Virus record (IMG/VR): IMGVR_UViG_3300020451_000123
Location: 1 to 28,322 of that record
Origin: a virus
DNA: 28,322 nucleotides
Strand: one strand, 5' to 3'
In this document: positions 1 to 5,229 of the stretch, piece by piece
How the letters are laid out: each line of letters begins with the position of its first letter
Numbering within the stretch: position 1 is the first letter of the stretch
Notes under the pieces: model-generated
Database searches by the model: none
The model's input: the letters and a program-made list of their open reading frames with translations, nothing else
What the model was told of the DNA's origin: nothing
Program-made: the position numbers and the translations under genes

Positions 1-13
1 GAAGACCAATTCT

Positions 14-245
14 GGAACGGGTTCCCATAAGATTCAATTTTGTAGGTACGCTCTTATTATAGCAGCGGGGAACCTACCCGTATGCAAATATAACCAAATC
101 GTCACATACTGTAACAATACGTGGTAACACGTATACGTATCAAATATCACACCCGTCCCACTTATATTAGTGGCACAAGGCATTATGCCAGAGCGTAAAG
201 TTATGTTATAATGGTCGTTCGGATACCATCCACATTTGTGGAGGG
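14..245. repeat. Non-coding stretch with a run of inverted repeats
   Basis: No convincing gene was found in 1-264. It holds a series of perfect inverted repeats: GGAAC/GTTCC at 14-18 and 21-25; GTAGGT with CGCT (42-47, 49-52) against AGCG with ACCTAC (64-67, 72-77); ATACGTG/CACGTAT at 117-123 and 128-134; CCACT/AGTGG at 158-162 and 169-173; GGCAT/ATGCC at 179-183 and 185-189; TCCACA/TGTGGA at 229-234 and 237-242. A minus-strand extended -10 (TGCTATAAT, hexamer 56-61) sits in the second hairpin and would serve a gene beyond the left edge. A plus-strand extended -10 (TGTTATAAT, hexamer 207-212) also occurs. The stretch could be a structured RNA or a set of operators; no T-run follows any hairpin, so terminators are unlikely. 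Confidence 0.5.
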
Positions 246-264
246 ATCTGTTCGTGTATATTAT

Positions 265-423
265 CTACCAGATAACCTCTGCCGCATCCAATTCTTCAAC
301 ATATGCTTCACATGTCTCACCAGAGTGAAGGTTAAAGATTTTATCCCAGTTTATCTGCCTTGGTTCAAAGTCCTCATAGACTTCTAAGTCAAGCGTGATC
401 CTAATGTGATTCTTTTCGTACAT
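265..423 (-). CDS. Small hypothetical phage protein (52 aa)
   Basis: A 52-residue frame that starts ATG at 423 and ends TAG at 265. It begins MYEKNHIRITLDLEVYEDF and is mixed acidic with amphipathic stretches. It has no signal peptide, no membrane segment and no motif I recognise. The general look (ITLDLEVYEDF..INWDKIF) is like small conserved proteins of T4-like cyanophages, but that is recollection, not a search. A minus-strand promoter with an extended -10 (TGCTATAAT, hexamer 449-454) lies about 25 bases upstream of the start, so it probably has its own early transcript. No clear Shine-Dalgarno sequence is visible. Confidence 0.7.
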   Translation of the reverse strand: MYEKNHIRITLDLEVYEDFEPRQINWDKIFNLHSGETCEAYVEELDAAEVIW

Positions 424-448
424 GGGATTGGGTGGCGAGATTACTCAT

Positions 449-477
449 ATTATAGCATATGATATGAGATGGTGCAA
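449..477 (-). promoter_or_regulatory. Sigma-70-type promoter for the 265-423 gene
   Basis: Read on the minus strand, TTGCAC (472-477) is followed after 17 bases by TATAAT (449-454), preceded by TGC to give an extended -10. The predicted transcript starts near 442, about 20 bases before the ATG at 423. The ten bases at 448-457 are identical to those around the -10 at 55-64. Confidence 0.55.
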
Positions 478-492
478 CACTCACGAGATGTG

Positions 493-508
493 TGTGTATT
501 TATACACA
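493..508. promoter_or_regulatory. Palindrome containing a T4-type late promoter box
   Basis: TGTGTAT-TT-ATACACA is a perfect inverted repeat. Its centre reads TATAAATA on the minus strand (497-504), the T4 late promoter consensus. The next minus-strand gene starts about 75 bases downstream at 423. It may be a late promoter, a protein binding site, or chance in AT-rich DNA. Confidence 0.3.
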
Positions 509-565
509 AGAACTCAAAGAATATGACAAAATGTGAATATGATATTGACATGATTATGCACACAC

Positions 566-694
566 GCTCGTCGAGATTTATGCATGATTTATGATGATGA
601 TGTGACACCTCATGATCTGGTCGAGATGATGTTGACATAACTCGTCGAGATGTGATATAATGATTGATTGTGCCTTCGCACGTCTCGTCGAGAT
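566..694. repeat. Repeated CTCGTCGAG boxes
   Basis: CTCGTCGAG occurs at 567-575, 641-649 and 684-692, and as the variant CTGGTCGAG at 617-625. Each is followed by AT. The box is an inverted repeat CTCG-T-CGAG; the last copy extends to TCTCG-T-CGAGA. One copy lies exactly between the -35 and -10 of the plus-strand promoter at 632-661, which suggests an operator for a repressor or other DNA-binding protein. No convincing gene was found in 424-892. Confidence 0.6.
632..661 (+). promoter_or_regulatory. Consensus sigma-70 promoter on the plus strand
   Basis: TTGACA (632-637), an 18-base spacer, then TATAAT (656-661) preceded by TGA, so both hexamers are perfect and the -10 is extended. It points right, against all the protein genes here. 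Transcription would begin near 668 and run towards 893, where it becomes antisense to the minus-strand genes. The spacer contains one CTCGTCGAG box. Confidence 0.6.
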
Positions 695-730
695 TTCCTG
701 ACCTTTTATGTATTTTTTCTTTGCGATCCC

Positions 731-759
731 TTGCTTTTTTCGAGGTCTCATGCTATAAT
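731..759 (+). promoter_or_regulatory. Possible second plus-strand promoter
   Basis: TTGCTT (731-736), a 17-base spacer and TATAAT (754-759) preceded by TGC (extended -10). It points the same way as the promoter at 632-661. The only ORF directly downstream is a 19-codon frame (823-882), so the product may be a non-coding or antisense RNA. Confidence 0.4.
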
Positions 760-892
760 GCGCTGCCTAAGATCACTAGGTATCAGAGGGTTAAAAAGGT
801 ACACAAGGGTAGTATCCTGAGAATGACTATCAATAAGCAAACAAAACACACTTTTATATTTAAAATACCATTTAAAATGTAAAATAAATGAA

Positions 893-1024
893 TTATGGTA
901 ACAACGGATACCGTTTGAACTTAATCTGCCTTGCTATACTCTCCTGTAATTCCTCTAAACTTCGCAGGTCTATGTGTATAAGATCTATGCCTTTATTCCA
1001 CCTACTTTGCAATGGTACTAACAC
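893..1024 (-). CDS. Small hypothetical protein (43 aa), GTG start
   Basis: A 43-codon frame overlapping the end of the upstream gene. The GTG at 1022-1024 is preceded by GGAGG nine bases upstream, a good Shine-Dalgarno match, and no ATG is available. The protein contains RWNKGIDLIHIDLRSLEEL followed by a basic region ending in YPLLP. It is probably helical, and no family is recognised. It would be the last gene of the operon that enters from the right. No T-rich hairpin terminator is seen just after it. Confidence 0.5.
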   Translation of the reverse strand: MLVPLQSRWNKGIDLIHIDLRSLEELQESIARQIKFKRYPLLP

Positions 1025-1262
1025 TGTCAGTTCCCTCCATATCTCTCATGTGATTCATCTGCAATTGTTCTGGATTAGACCTATTATAAGTGCTATGTAA
1101 ATCCCCTGTAAGAACATCAGACTTATTAGTGTTTTTCTCTTTAATACCTTCATTAGTTCCGTTAATTCCTATCCATGCAAATGCTACTGGTACTGCTATG
1201 ATTAATACTCTTATCCAACCAGTAATTGCTAATATGATAAAGAGTTTAGTTTTGTTCTTCAC
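1002..1262 (-). CDS. Single-pass membrane hypothetical protein (86 aa)
   Basis: Starts at GTG (1260-1262), whose last bases overlap the TGA of the upstream gene (GTGA), so translation is probably coupled. Residues 1-6 are basic, followed by a hydrophobic segment at about 7-30, then a polar Asn/Thr-rich tail. This is the pattern of an N-terminally anchored inner-membrane protein with a soluble C-terminus. No family is recognised. The overlap and shared orientation put it in one operon with the two NTF2-like genes upstream; whether its role is linked to theirs is unknown. Confidence 0.65.
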   Translation of the reverse strand: MKNKTKLFIILAITGWIRVLIIAVPVAFAWIGINGTNEGIKEKNTNKSDVLTGDLHSTYNRSNPEQLQMNHMRDMEGTDSVSTIAK

Positions 1263-2074
1263 TTGTTCTTTTTACGTGTGATTTTGATTACTTTAGGATA
1301 GTTATCTCCCTCTGGTAGAGTAAACTCAAATACACACTGATAACTCCACTCCTTCACTTCTGATTCTATCATCTTACCTTCTGCTGGAATGTATACAGGA
1401 ACACTGGTTCCTTTTACTATTACATTAACCTTCCACATATCTTCTACAACTTCTTCTGGTTCACTGATCTTAGTCATCAGGTTACTATATCCCATGAAGT
1501 CTTCTATCCAACCATTATATACAGCAGGTTTATCAATCATTGTTGTTCCTACCCAATCAGTCATGGTAATGTTATCATGCATATACACACCCATCTTTGC
1601 AATGTGTTGTTCATTCAACCAACCAAACCACTTCTGCACAATCATCTTCTTATCAGTCATGTGCATCTCTTCATCACGTTCCTTGGGAATTCGATTTAAA
1701 GGATTGTCGATACCTGCTGTGTCAGGTTCATATTCATATGAGTTATCATTTGGTTCAAGTAAACCCTTCCTCTCTCTCTTTGCATGTTTAGCAGTATATT
1801 GTACTCCTCCTGCAAATGATGGTGCTGTAGTTCCGTCTAATGGTACACCACCAATACTCCCACCTTCCTGTGCAATCTCCTCTTCTGATGGAGTGAGTGA
1901 TGGTAGTTCAGGTGTTTTAACTTCCTTAACTGCAAATCCTTGTGTATTATCTCTATTTTGATATTCGGTAATACTATCAATGGTAAAGTCTGCTGCTTCG
2001 TCAAAGGGTGTAATGGTTGGATTCTCCTCCAATACTCCTTTTGCATTGCGTGAGTATGGTTTTTTGTTAGTCAT
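1259..2074 (-). CDS. NTF2/SnoaL-like protein with a disordered N-terminal half
   Basis: 271 residues from an ATG at 2072-2074 that overlaps the previous stop (ATGA). The first 135 residues are Pro/Gly/Glu-rich and look disordered. Residues from about 140 to the end resemble a small alpha+beta cone fold of the NTF2/SnoaL kind: a long helix (KKMIVQKWFGWLNEQHIAKM), then DNITMTDW, a KPAVYNGW helix and a set of beta strands. The same DxxxTDW...K..VYx pattern occurs in the protein encoded just upstream (2071-2439), so the two look like paralogues. NTF2-like folds serve as enzymes or binding pockets, so no reaction can be assigned. The family call rests on pattern similarity, not a search. Confidence 0.6.
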   Translation of the reverse strand: MTNKKPYSRNAKGVLEENPTITPFDEAADFTIDSITEYQNRDNTQGFAVKEVKTPELPSLTPSEEEIAQEGGSIGGVPLDGTTAPSFAGGVQYTAKHAKRERKGLLEPNDNSYEYEPDTAGIDNPLNRIPKERDEEMHMTDKKMIVQKWFGWLNEQHIAKMGVYMHDNITMTDWVGTTMIDKPAVYNGWIEDFMGYSNLMTKISEPEEVVEDMWKVNVIVKGTSVPVYIPAEGKMIESEVKEWSYQCVFEFTLPEGDNYPKVIKITRKKNK

Positions 2075-2439
2075 CTTTTGTATGCTTTGATTGATTCGAT
2101 TAACCCATTATCATTTATATGAATTACATCCACTACTTCTAAACTTATGTCATCACCATGTACCCACTTTGATTGATAGTACTGACCAACTGCTTGTCCC
2201 TCAATTAATATCTCAACGGCAAACCAGTTCTTATCATTACTATAAAAATACACTGGTTTTATGCTAAGATGTTCTACACCATCCCAAATCTTCTGTATCT
2301 CATACACGACATTCTCCTTACCTTCTACATCAATGTTCCAATCAGTCAAGGATACATCCTCAGATAACATCTCTGATAATGCTTCCATATTCTGATTACT
2401 GAACTCTTTGAAGTACTGTAATACCTTGTCAATCATCAT
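2071..2439 (-). CDS. NTF2/SnoaL-like small protein (122 aa)
   Basis: 122 residues, close to the usual length of a single NTF2/SnoaL-like domain. An N-terminal helix (DKVLQYFKEFSNQNMEALSEM) leads to EDVSLTDW, then a second helix around VVYEIQKIWDG, then strands ending in VDVIHINDNGLIESIKAY. This order is typical of the ketosteroid-isomerase-like cone fold. The start ATG at 2439 (or the adjacent one at 2436) overlaps the end of the upstream gene. It is probably co-translated with the paralogue downstream. Substrate and role are unknown. Confidence 0.6.
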   Translation of the reverse strand: MMIDKVLQYFKEFSNQNMEALSEMLSEDVSLTDWNIDVEGKENVVYEIQKIWDGVEHLSIKPVYFYSNDKNWFAVEILIEGQAVGQYYQSKWVHGDDISLEVVDVIHINDNGLIESIKAYKR

Positions 2440-2713
2440 GATCTTCTACCTTTGTGAATGAACCATCGTAATTGTGTCCTTTGTGTGGCAACCATCCAGA
2501 GAATGTTGCTCGGTGTCCTTGTGTGCATATAGCACCACTCCAACTTACCGCAGTCAGTGTGCCACCACCATAACACGTCTTTGTTTTTATGAGATAATCC
2601 AACAAATAATCCCATTCATCTGGGTTTATCTTGTGTTCTATCTCAACCAGTGCAATGATTCTGTCCAAGTCTTCCTTAGACATCAGTCTCATTACCTCAG
2701 ACTTCTCATACAT
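2429..2713 (-). CDS. Hypothetical phage protein (94 aa)
   Basis: The frame is open from a TTG at 2716, but the ATG at 2711-2713 is the better start. A later ATG (MRLMSKEDL) is also possible because GAGG lies near it. The protein has a helical first half (KEDLDRIIALVEIEHKINP) and a Gly/Trp-rich second half (YGGGTLTAVSWSGAIC). No enzyme motif is recognised. A likely sigma-70 promoter (2739-2767) begins a new transcription unit here that continues into the NTF2-like genes. Confidence 0.6.
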   Translation of the reverse strand: MYEKSEVMRLMSKEDLDRIIALVEIEHKINPDEWDYLLDYLIKTKTCYGGGTLTAVSWSGAICTQGHRATFSGWLPHKGHNYDGSFTKVEDHDD

Positions 2714-2738
2714 CAATGAATGTCACTATTTGTCCCTT

Positions 2739-2767
2739 ATTATACTCGCTTCTTATACCTTTTGCAA
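2739..2767 (-). promoter_or_regulatory. Sigma-70-type promoter for the 2713-1002 operon
   Basis: On the minus strand TTGCAA (2762-2767), a 17-base spacer and TATAAT (2739-2744). The spacing is ideal and four of six -35 bases fit. A second TATAAT at 2791-2796 lies in the same 115-base gap but lacks a good -35. Confidence 0.5.
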
Positions 2768-2832
2768 ATTTTGTGTCGGGTCTTTAAGATATTATAGAGA
2801 TTCCCCAAGCAACCATACAAAGGTATGTATAA

Positions 2833-3075
2833 TCAGTGAGTATTTGACTCCTTCTCAATGTTATTCACATATACAAGGAAGTCTTCTTCCAACCATGTTG
2901 TGTCTGTGTTACCCTTTGCAACCCAGTCATGACTAAACTCATACACCTGCTTCATGTGTTCGTTCAGGTAACTCTGCAACTTCATAATGCACTCTTGTCT
3001 GATCTGCATCTCTGAAGCACTGTACTTCTCAGATTCCATCTCTATCACATGCTCCTCTTGATACCTTCCACTCAT
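2833..3075 (-). CDS. Hypothetical helical protein (80 aa) overlapping the upstream gene
   Basis: The frame is open from 3120, but only through a TTG. The ATG at 3073-3075 has AGGAG nine bases upstream and is preferred, giving 80 residues beginning MSGRYQEEHVIEM. The product is Glu/Lys-rich and probably alpha-helical. It overlaps the end of the 3029-3400 gene by 47 bases in another frame, more than the usual 4-8 base junctions here. The 3029-3400 frame passes a T7 run (3119-3125) just before the overlap, so a frameshift fusion cannot be excluded. Confidence 0.55.
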   Translation of the reverse strand: MSGRYQEEHVIEMESEKYSASEMQIRQECIMKLQSYLNEHMKQVYEFSHDWVAKGNTDTTWLEEDFLVYVNNIEKESNTH

Positions 3076-3400
3076 TGTAACCATCTCCTGCTGTGTCCTT
3101 ACCTTCTGATAGACTGTCAAAAAAATCGCTTTCGCCCCTCGTCACCGCAGACTCGGAGGTTCTATCACCAATATCATCTAACTTATCTAAATCTTTACCA
3201 ACCTTAGATTTTACTCTCTTGCGTAATCTCTTAGCAACCTCAGCAATTGATTCATTATTAGTATATGCTTCATCTAAGATATAGTCTGCTGTTCTACTAC
3301 CTGTGTAAGATGGTAGACGTGAAGAACCTAATTGTTGTTCAATGCTATCCAATCTACGATTGATCTCATTTAATGTCTCTTCTAATTTGTATATGTCCAC
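3029..3400 (-). CDS. Hypothetical coiled-coil protein (123 aa), GTG start
   Basis: Starts at GTG 3398-3400 with GGAGG eight bases upstream, two bases after the previous stop. The first 25 residues (LEETLNEINRRLDSIEQQL) form a heptad-like coiled coil. A basic stretch (RLRKRVKSKVGKDL) follows in the middle, with an acidic Ser-rich tail. The coiled coil suggests self-association. No family is recognised. A run of seven T on the coding strand lies at 3119-3125 inside the gene, next to the region shared with the downstream frame. Confidence 0.6.
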   Translation of the reverse strand: MDIYKLEETLNEINRRLDSIEQQLGSSRLPSYTGSRTADYILDEAYTNNESIAEVAKRLRKRVKSKVGKDLDKLDDIGDRTSESAVTRGESDFFDSLSEGKDTAGDGYNEWKVSRGACDRDGI

Positions 3401-3402
3401 GA

Positions 3403-3564
3403 TTAGACCTCCGTAGTACTGTGAGTTACTTCTGCACTATCTATGCCTTCTAAACGAGCAAGAATACGACCACATTGTCTATTGATCAATGAAGTGTTGT
3501 ATTTGTTACCTAAATCGGTAAGTGCTTCTTCAATTAATTCAAATTGGTCTTGAGTTACAAGCAT
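3403..3564 (-). CDS. Small hypothetical protein (53 aa)
   Basis: A 53-residue frame from ATG 3562-3564 to TAA 3403-3405, with GGAG eight bases before the start. It begins MLVTQDQFELIEEALTDLGN and contains CGRILARLEG. It is probably a compact helical protein. Two bases separate its stop from the next GTG start, so it shares an operon with the downstream coiled-coil gene. No function is recognised. Confidence 0.7.
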   Translation of the reverse strand: MLVTQDQFELIEEALTDLGNKYNTSLINRQCGRILARLEGIDSAEVTHSTTEV

Positions 3565-3596
3565 GATTCGCTCCAAATAATAAAATGATCAGTGAG

Positions 3597-3830
3597 TTAC
3601 TGCTCCCAGTACATAGCATTAAACTCTGCTATGTGAAGATAGTCATCATCATGTAACCGTGTGATGTCATCTGGTTCATCAGTGATAAAGATGAACTCTT
3701 CACAGAAGTATTCAACAGCAATACCACCAAGTCGTTCACACGCTCGGAGCATATCACCTATCTCATGGTCTTCCATGTCACATTCATCAATGCAAAATGC
3801 AATATCACGTTCAAGTTGAGTTTGAGACAT
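3597..3830 (-). CDS. Acidic hypothetical protein (77 aa) downstream of the structured RNA
   Basis: 77 residues, rich in Asp/Glu, starting ATG 3828-3830 with GGAG about nine bases upstream. It begins MSQTQLERDIAFCIDECDMED and is predicted helical with several Cys (CIDEC, CERL, FCEEF). It is the first gene after the GC-richer structured stretch at 3849-4201, whose minus-strand end is a T7 run 19 bases before this ATG. If that RNA is a leader rather than a separate RNA, this is the gene it would control. No family is recognised. Confidence 0.6.
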   Translation of the reverse strand: MSQTQLERDIAFCIDECDMEDHEIGDMLRACERLGGIAVEYFCEEFIFITDEPDDITRLHDDDYLHIAEFNAMYWEQ

Positions 3831-3848
3831 TGGATTACTCCGTGGAAT

Positions 3849-4201
3849 AAAAAAACAGCAATGGTCAAGAGGTGCTTCACCTGACTACATTAGACTTACA
3901 GGACGTAATTTCCCTGCTGAACAGAGACAACCATAGATCCTTGCAATGGACAGGTACTAACTCATGCTGCGGTTAGTGTGAGAGGAACGTGGGGCACTGA
4001 TCTGGGTTTCACCCATGTTGCCCAAATTTACCTACTGGGAATCGCTTACACCTGAACCCCCAAACTTAATCGGGGCAGTAGAACCACATCAGTTACCTCT
4101 GCGGCATCAACTGGAGGGGAAGTCAATTACCTTAACGTCATGTCTCCGCTTCTCACCAAAAATGGAATGTCGGAGTAGTTAAGAACCTCACTTATGTTGA
4201 T
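3849..4201 (-). ncRNA. Candidate structured RNA (about 350 nt)
   Basis: This gene-free stretch is visibly richer in G+C than its neighbours and has no ORF of useful length on either strand. On the minus strand it starts about 7 bases after a TATAAT (4208-4213) and ends in seven T (3849-3855). Stems in plus coordinates: 4178-4183 with 4131-4136 enclosing 4171-4175 with 4144-4148; 4109-4113 with 4090-4094; 4072-4075 with 4057-4060; 4019-4023 with 3992-3996 enclosing 4011-4015 with 4003-4007; 3972-3977 with 3956-3961; and 3915-3919 with 3856-3860, which closes next to the T-run and encloses 3878-3882 with 3870-3874. It may be a stand-alone RNA or a long leader for the 3597-3830 gene. Known cyanophage RNA families such as manA, wcaG or GOLLD are candidates but are not recognised by sequence here. 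Confidence 0.65.
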
Positions 4202-4207
4202 GAACCT

Positions 4208-4235
4208 ATTATATACTAAAAAACCACCCTGTTAC
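4208..4235 (-). promoter_or_regulatory. Promoter for the structured RNA
   Basis: Minus strand: GTAACA (4230-4235, four of six -35 bases), a 16-base spacer, then TATAAT (4208-4213). The -35 overlaps the terminator of the upstream unit, so one transcript ends and the next begins within a few bases. Confidence 0.45.
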
Positions 4236-4244
4236 AGGTGGTTT
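4218..4244 (-). terminator. Rho-independent terminator
   Basis: On the minus strand AACCACC and GGTGGTT form a 7-bp stem around TGTAACAG, followed directly by a T-run (TTTTTT, plus positions 4218-4223). It lies just after the 29-residue gene and ends the transcript that starts at the 5201-5229 promoter or further upstream. Confidence 0.8.
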
Positions 4245-4251
4245 GTGCCAG

Positions 4252-4341
4252 TTATTCATCTGGTTGTTTCCAAGGTTTATCATGAGATAAATCTAACCAT
4301 TTTGGTAAATGATCTTTTATCCATGTTATAATCCTCTTCAT
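4252..4341 (-). CDS. Mini-protein (29 aa)
   Basis: A 29-residue frame whose ATG (4339-4341) overlaps the TGA of the preceding gene (TGATG), indicating coupled translation. It begins MKRIITWIKDHLPKWLDLSH and ends in KPWKQPDE. It is basic and aromatic and may form one amphipathic helix, perhaps at a membrane surface. A terminator follows eight bases after the stop. The tight start overlap and the terminator support it as a real gene despite its size. Confidence 0.55.
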   Translation of the reverse strand: MKRIITWIKDHLPKWLDLSHDKPWKQPDE

Positions 4342-5174
4342 CAGTTATGAGAATCAAATTTAGATGGTACTGCTAATGGATCAAAATCTGGTTCAGTTTT
4401 AATCTCAATATTCTCAGGTACTTGTGGATCTACATTGTTTGATTCATCATAACTTACTGGATATGTTGTTGGTTCATTAGTTGAATAGTATCCATCAGGA
4501 TTCTGTTCACTTGATGCGTAACCTGCAATCACTCCTGTTTGTGGAGGTGCAGTGTATGCTGCAACAACCTCTGGTACTTCTTGTACATCACTGTGACCAT
4601 CAACATAAAATGCTCCACCAAGATCATGATCATAATATCCATAAGGATTTGCTTCACTTGATGCTATACTCACTTCAGCATAGTTTGTGGTATCTACATT
4701 ATATGTTGCAGTTGGATATGCTGCGGTTGAACCTGCTGCAACACTGGTATCAACATGATATGGGTGATCAGGTGGATAAATGCTTGTATCAATATTCACT
4801 GTACCTGTCACTTCTGCTGTTGCATAATACTCAGGTGCATCAAATGCTGTTCCAGCGAACCCTGCAACCTCATCAATCCAGTGAATTGACTGTGCTGCTT
4901 GATCAGCATCAAACTGTGCTGCGTTCTGATCTTCTACTTTATCTACTAATGCTGCCTGTGCAACTCTTGCTGCTTCAGATGCTGCTAATGCTGCTTCCTG
5001 TGCAACTCTTGCTTCTTCTGCCTTGTGAGCGGCATGACCTTCTAAGATTGATCGTAAATCAACTAAGAATAATTCTGATGTTGCACCACCGTCGTTCAAG
5101 TATTCATGAACTACTTCGTTTAGTCTGCCTTTTCTGTTGTCTTCAAACATTGCTACTAATTGTTCCTCGTGCAT
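4341..5174 (-). CDS. Ala-rich coiled-coil and Tyr-rich repeat protein (277 aa)
   Basis: The frame is open from a GTG at 5186, but the ATG at 5172-5174 is chosen because the promoter (-10 at 5201-5206) leaves a normal leader only for it. Residues 1-45 are helical. Residues about 45-90 are an Ala/Glu-rich coiled coil (EEARVAQEAALAASEAARVA). The rest is acidic and Tyr/Pro/Thr-rich, with two copies of a repeat SSExNPxGYY (SSEANPYGYY and SSEQNPDGYY). Such composition suits an extended structural or surface protein, but no family is recognised. It is followed by a 29-residue gene and a terminator. Confidence 0.7.
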   Translation of the reverse strand: MHEEQLVAMFEDNRKGRLNEVVHEYLNDGGATSELFLVDLRSILEGHAAHKAEEARVAQEAALAASEAARVAQAALVDKVEDQNAAQFDADQAAQSIHWIDEVAGFAGTAFDAPEYYATAEVTGTVNIDTSIYPPDHPYHVDTSVAAGSTAAYPTATYNVDTTNYAEVSIASSEANPYGYYDHDLGGAFYVDGHSDVQEVPEVVAAYTAPPQTGVIAGYASSEQNPDGYYSTNEPTTYPVSYDESNNVDPQVPENIEIKTEPDFDPLAVPSKFDSHN

Positions 5175-5200
5175 TGGTGTTCTCACGGTACTTACGACCT

Positions 5201-5229
5201 ATTATATATTATGACCGCACATTATACAA
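5201..5229 (-). promoter_or_regulatory. Promoter for the 5174-4252 unit
   Basis: Minus strand: TTGTAT, a 17-base spacer, TATAAT (5201-5206). It lies at the end of the upstream glycosyltransferase gene and about 27 bases before the ATG at 5174. The -35 is weak; the -10 is perfect. Confidence 0.45.

Noticed and set aside
1-264. tRNA or tmRNA gene among the hairpins
   Set aside because: No cloverleaf, no GTTCRANYC T-loop and no CCA-type end on either strand.
450-638. Minus-strand frame of 62 residues with a His run
   Set aside because: It overlaps the promoter of the 265-423 gene and the repeat boxes, has no ribosome binding site and an odd composition.
578-751. Minus-strand frame of 57 residues starting MRPRKKQGIAKKK
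   Set aside because: It runs through the repeated CTCGTCGAG boxes and the promoter region and has poly-A-type codons and His runs; looks like chance coding in regulatory DNA.
823-882. Plus-strand 19-codon ORF after the plus-strand promoters
   Set aside because: Too short, Lys/Phe-rich, no good Shine-Dalgarno; a non-coding or antisense transcript is as likely.
1389-1961. Plus-strand frame of 190 residues
   Set aside because: Shadow of the 1259-2074 minus-strand gene; Ser/Leu-rich antisense composition with no ribosome binding site.
3978-4000. Plus-strand GAGGAACGTGGGGC resembling part of RNase P RNA conserved region I
   Set aside because: The other conserved RNase P segments are not found in the right order, and the promoter and T-run point to the minus strand.
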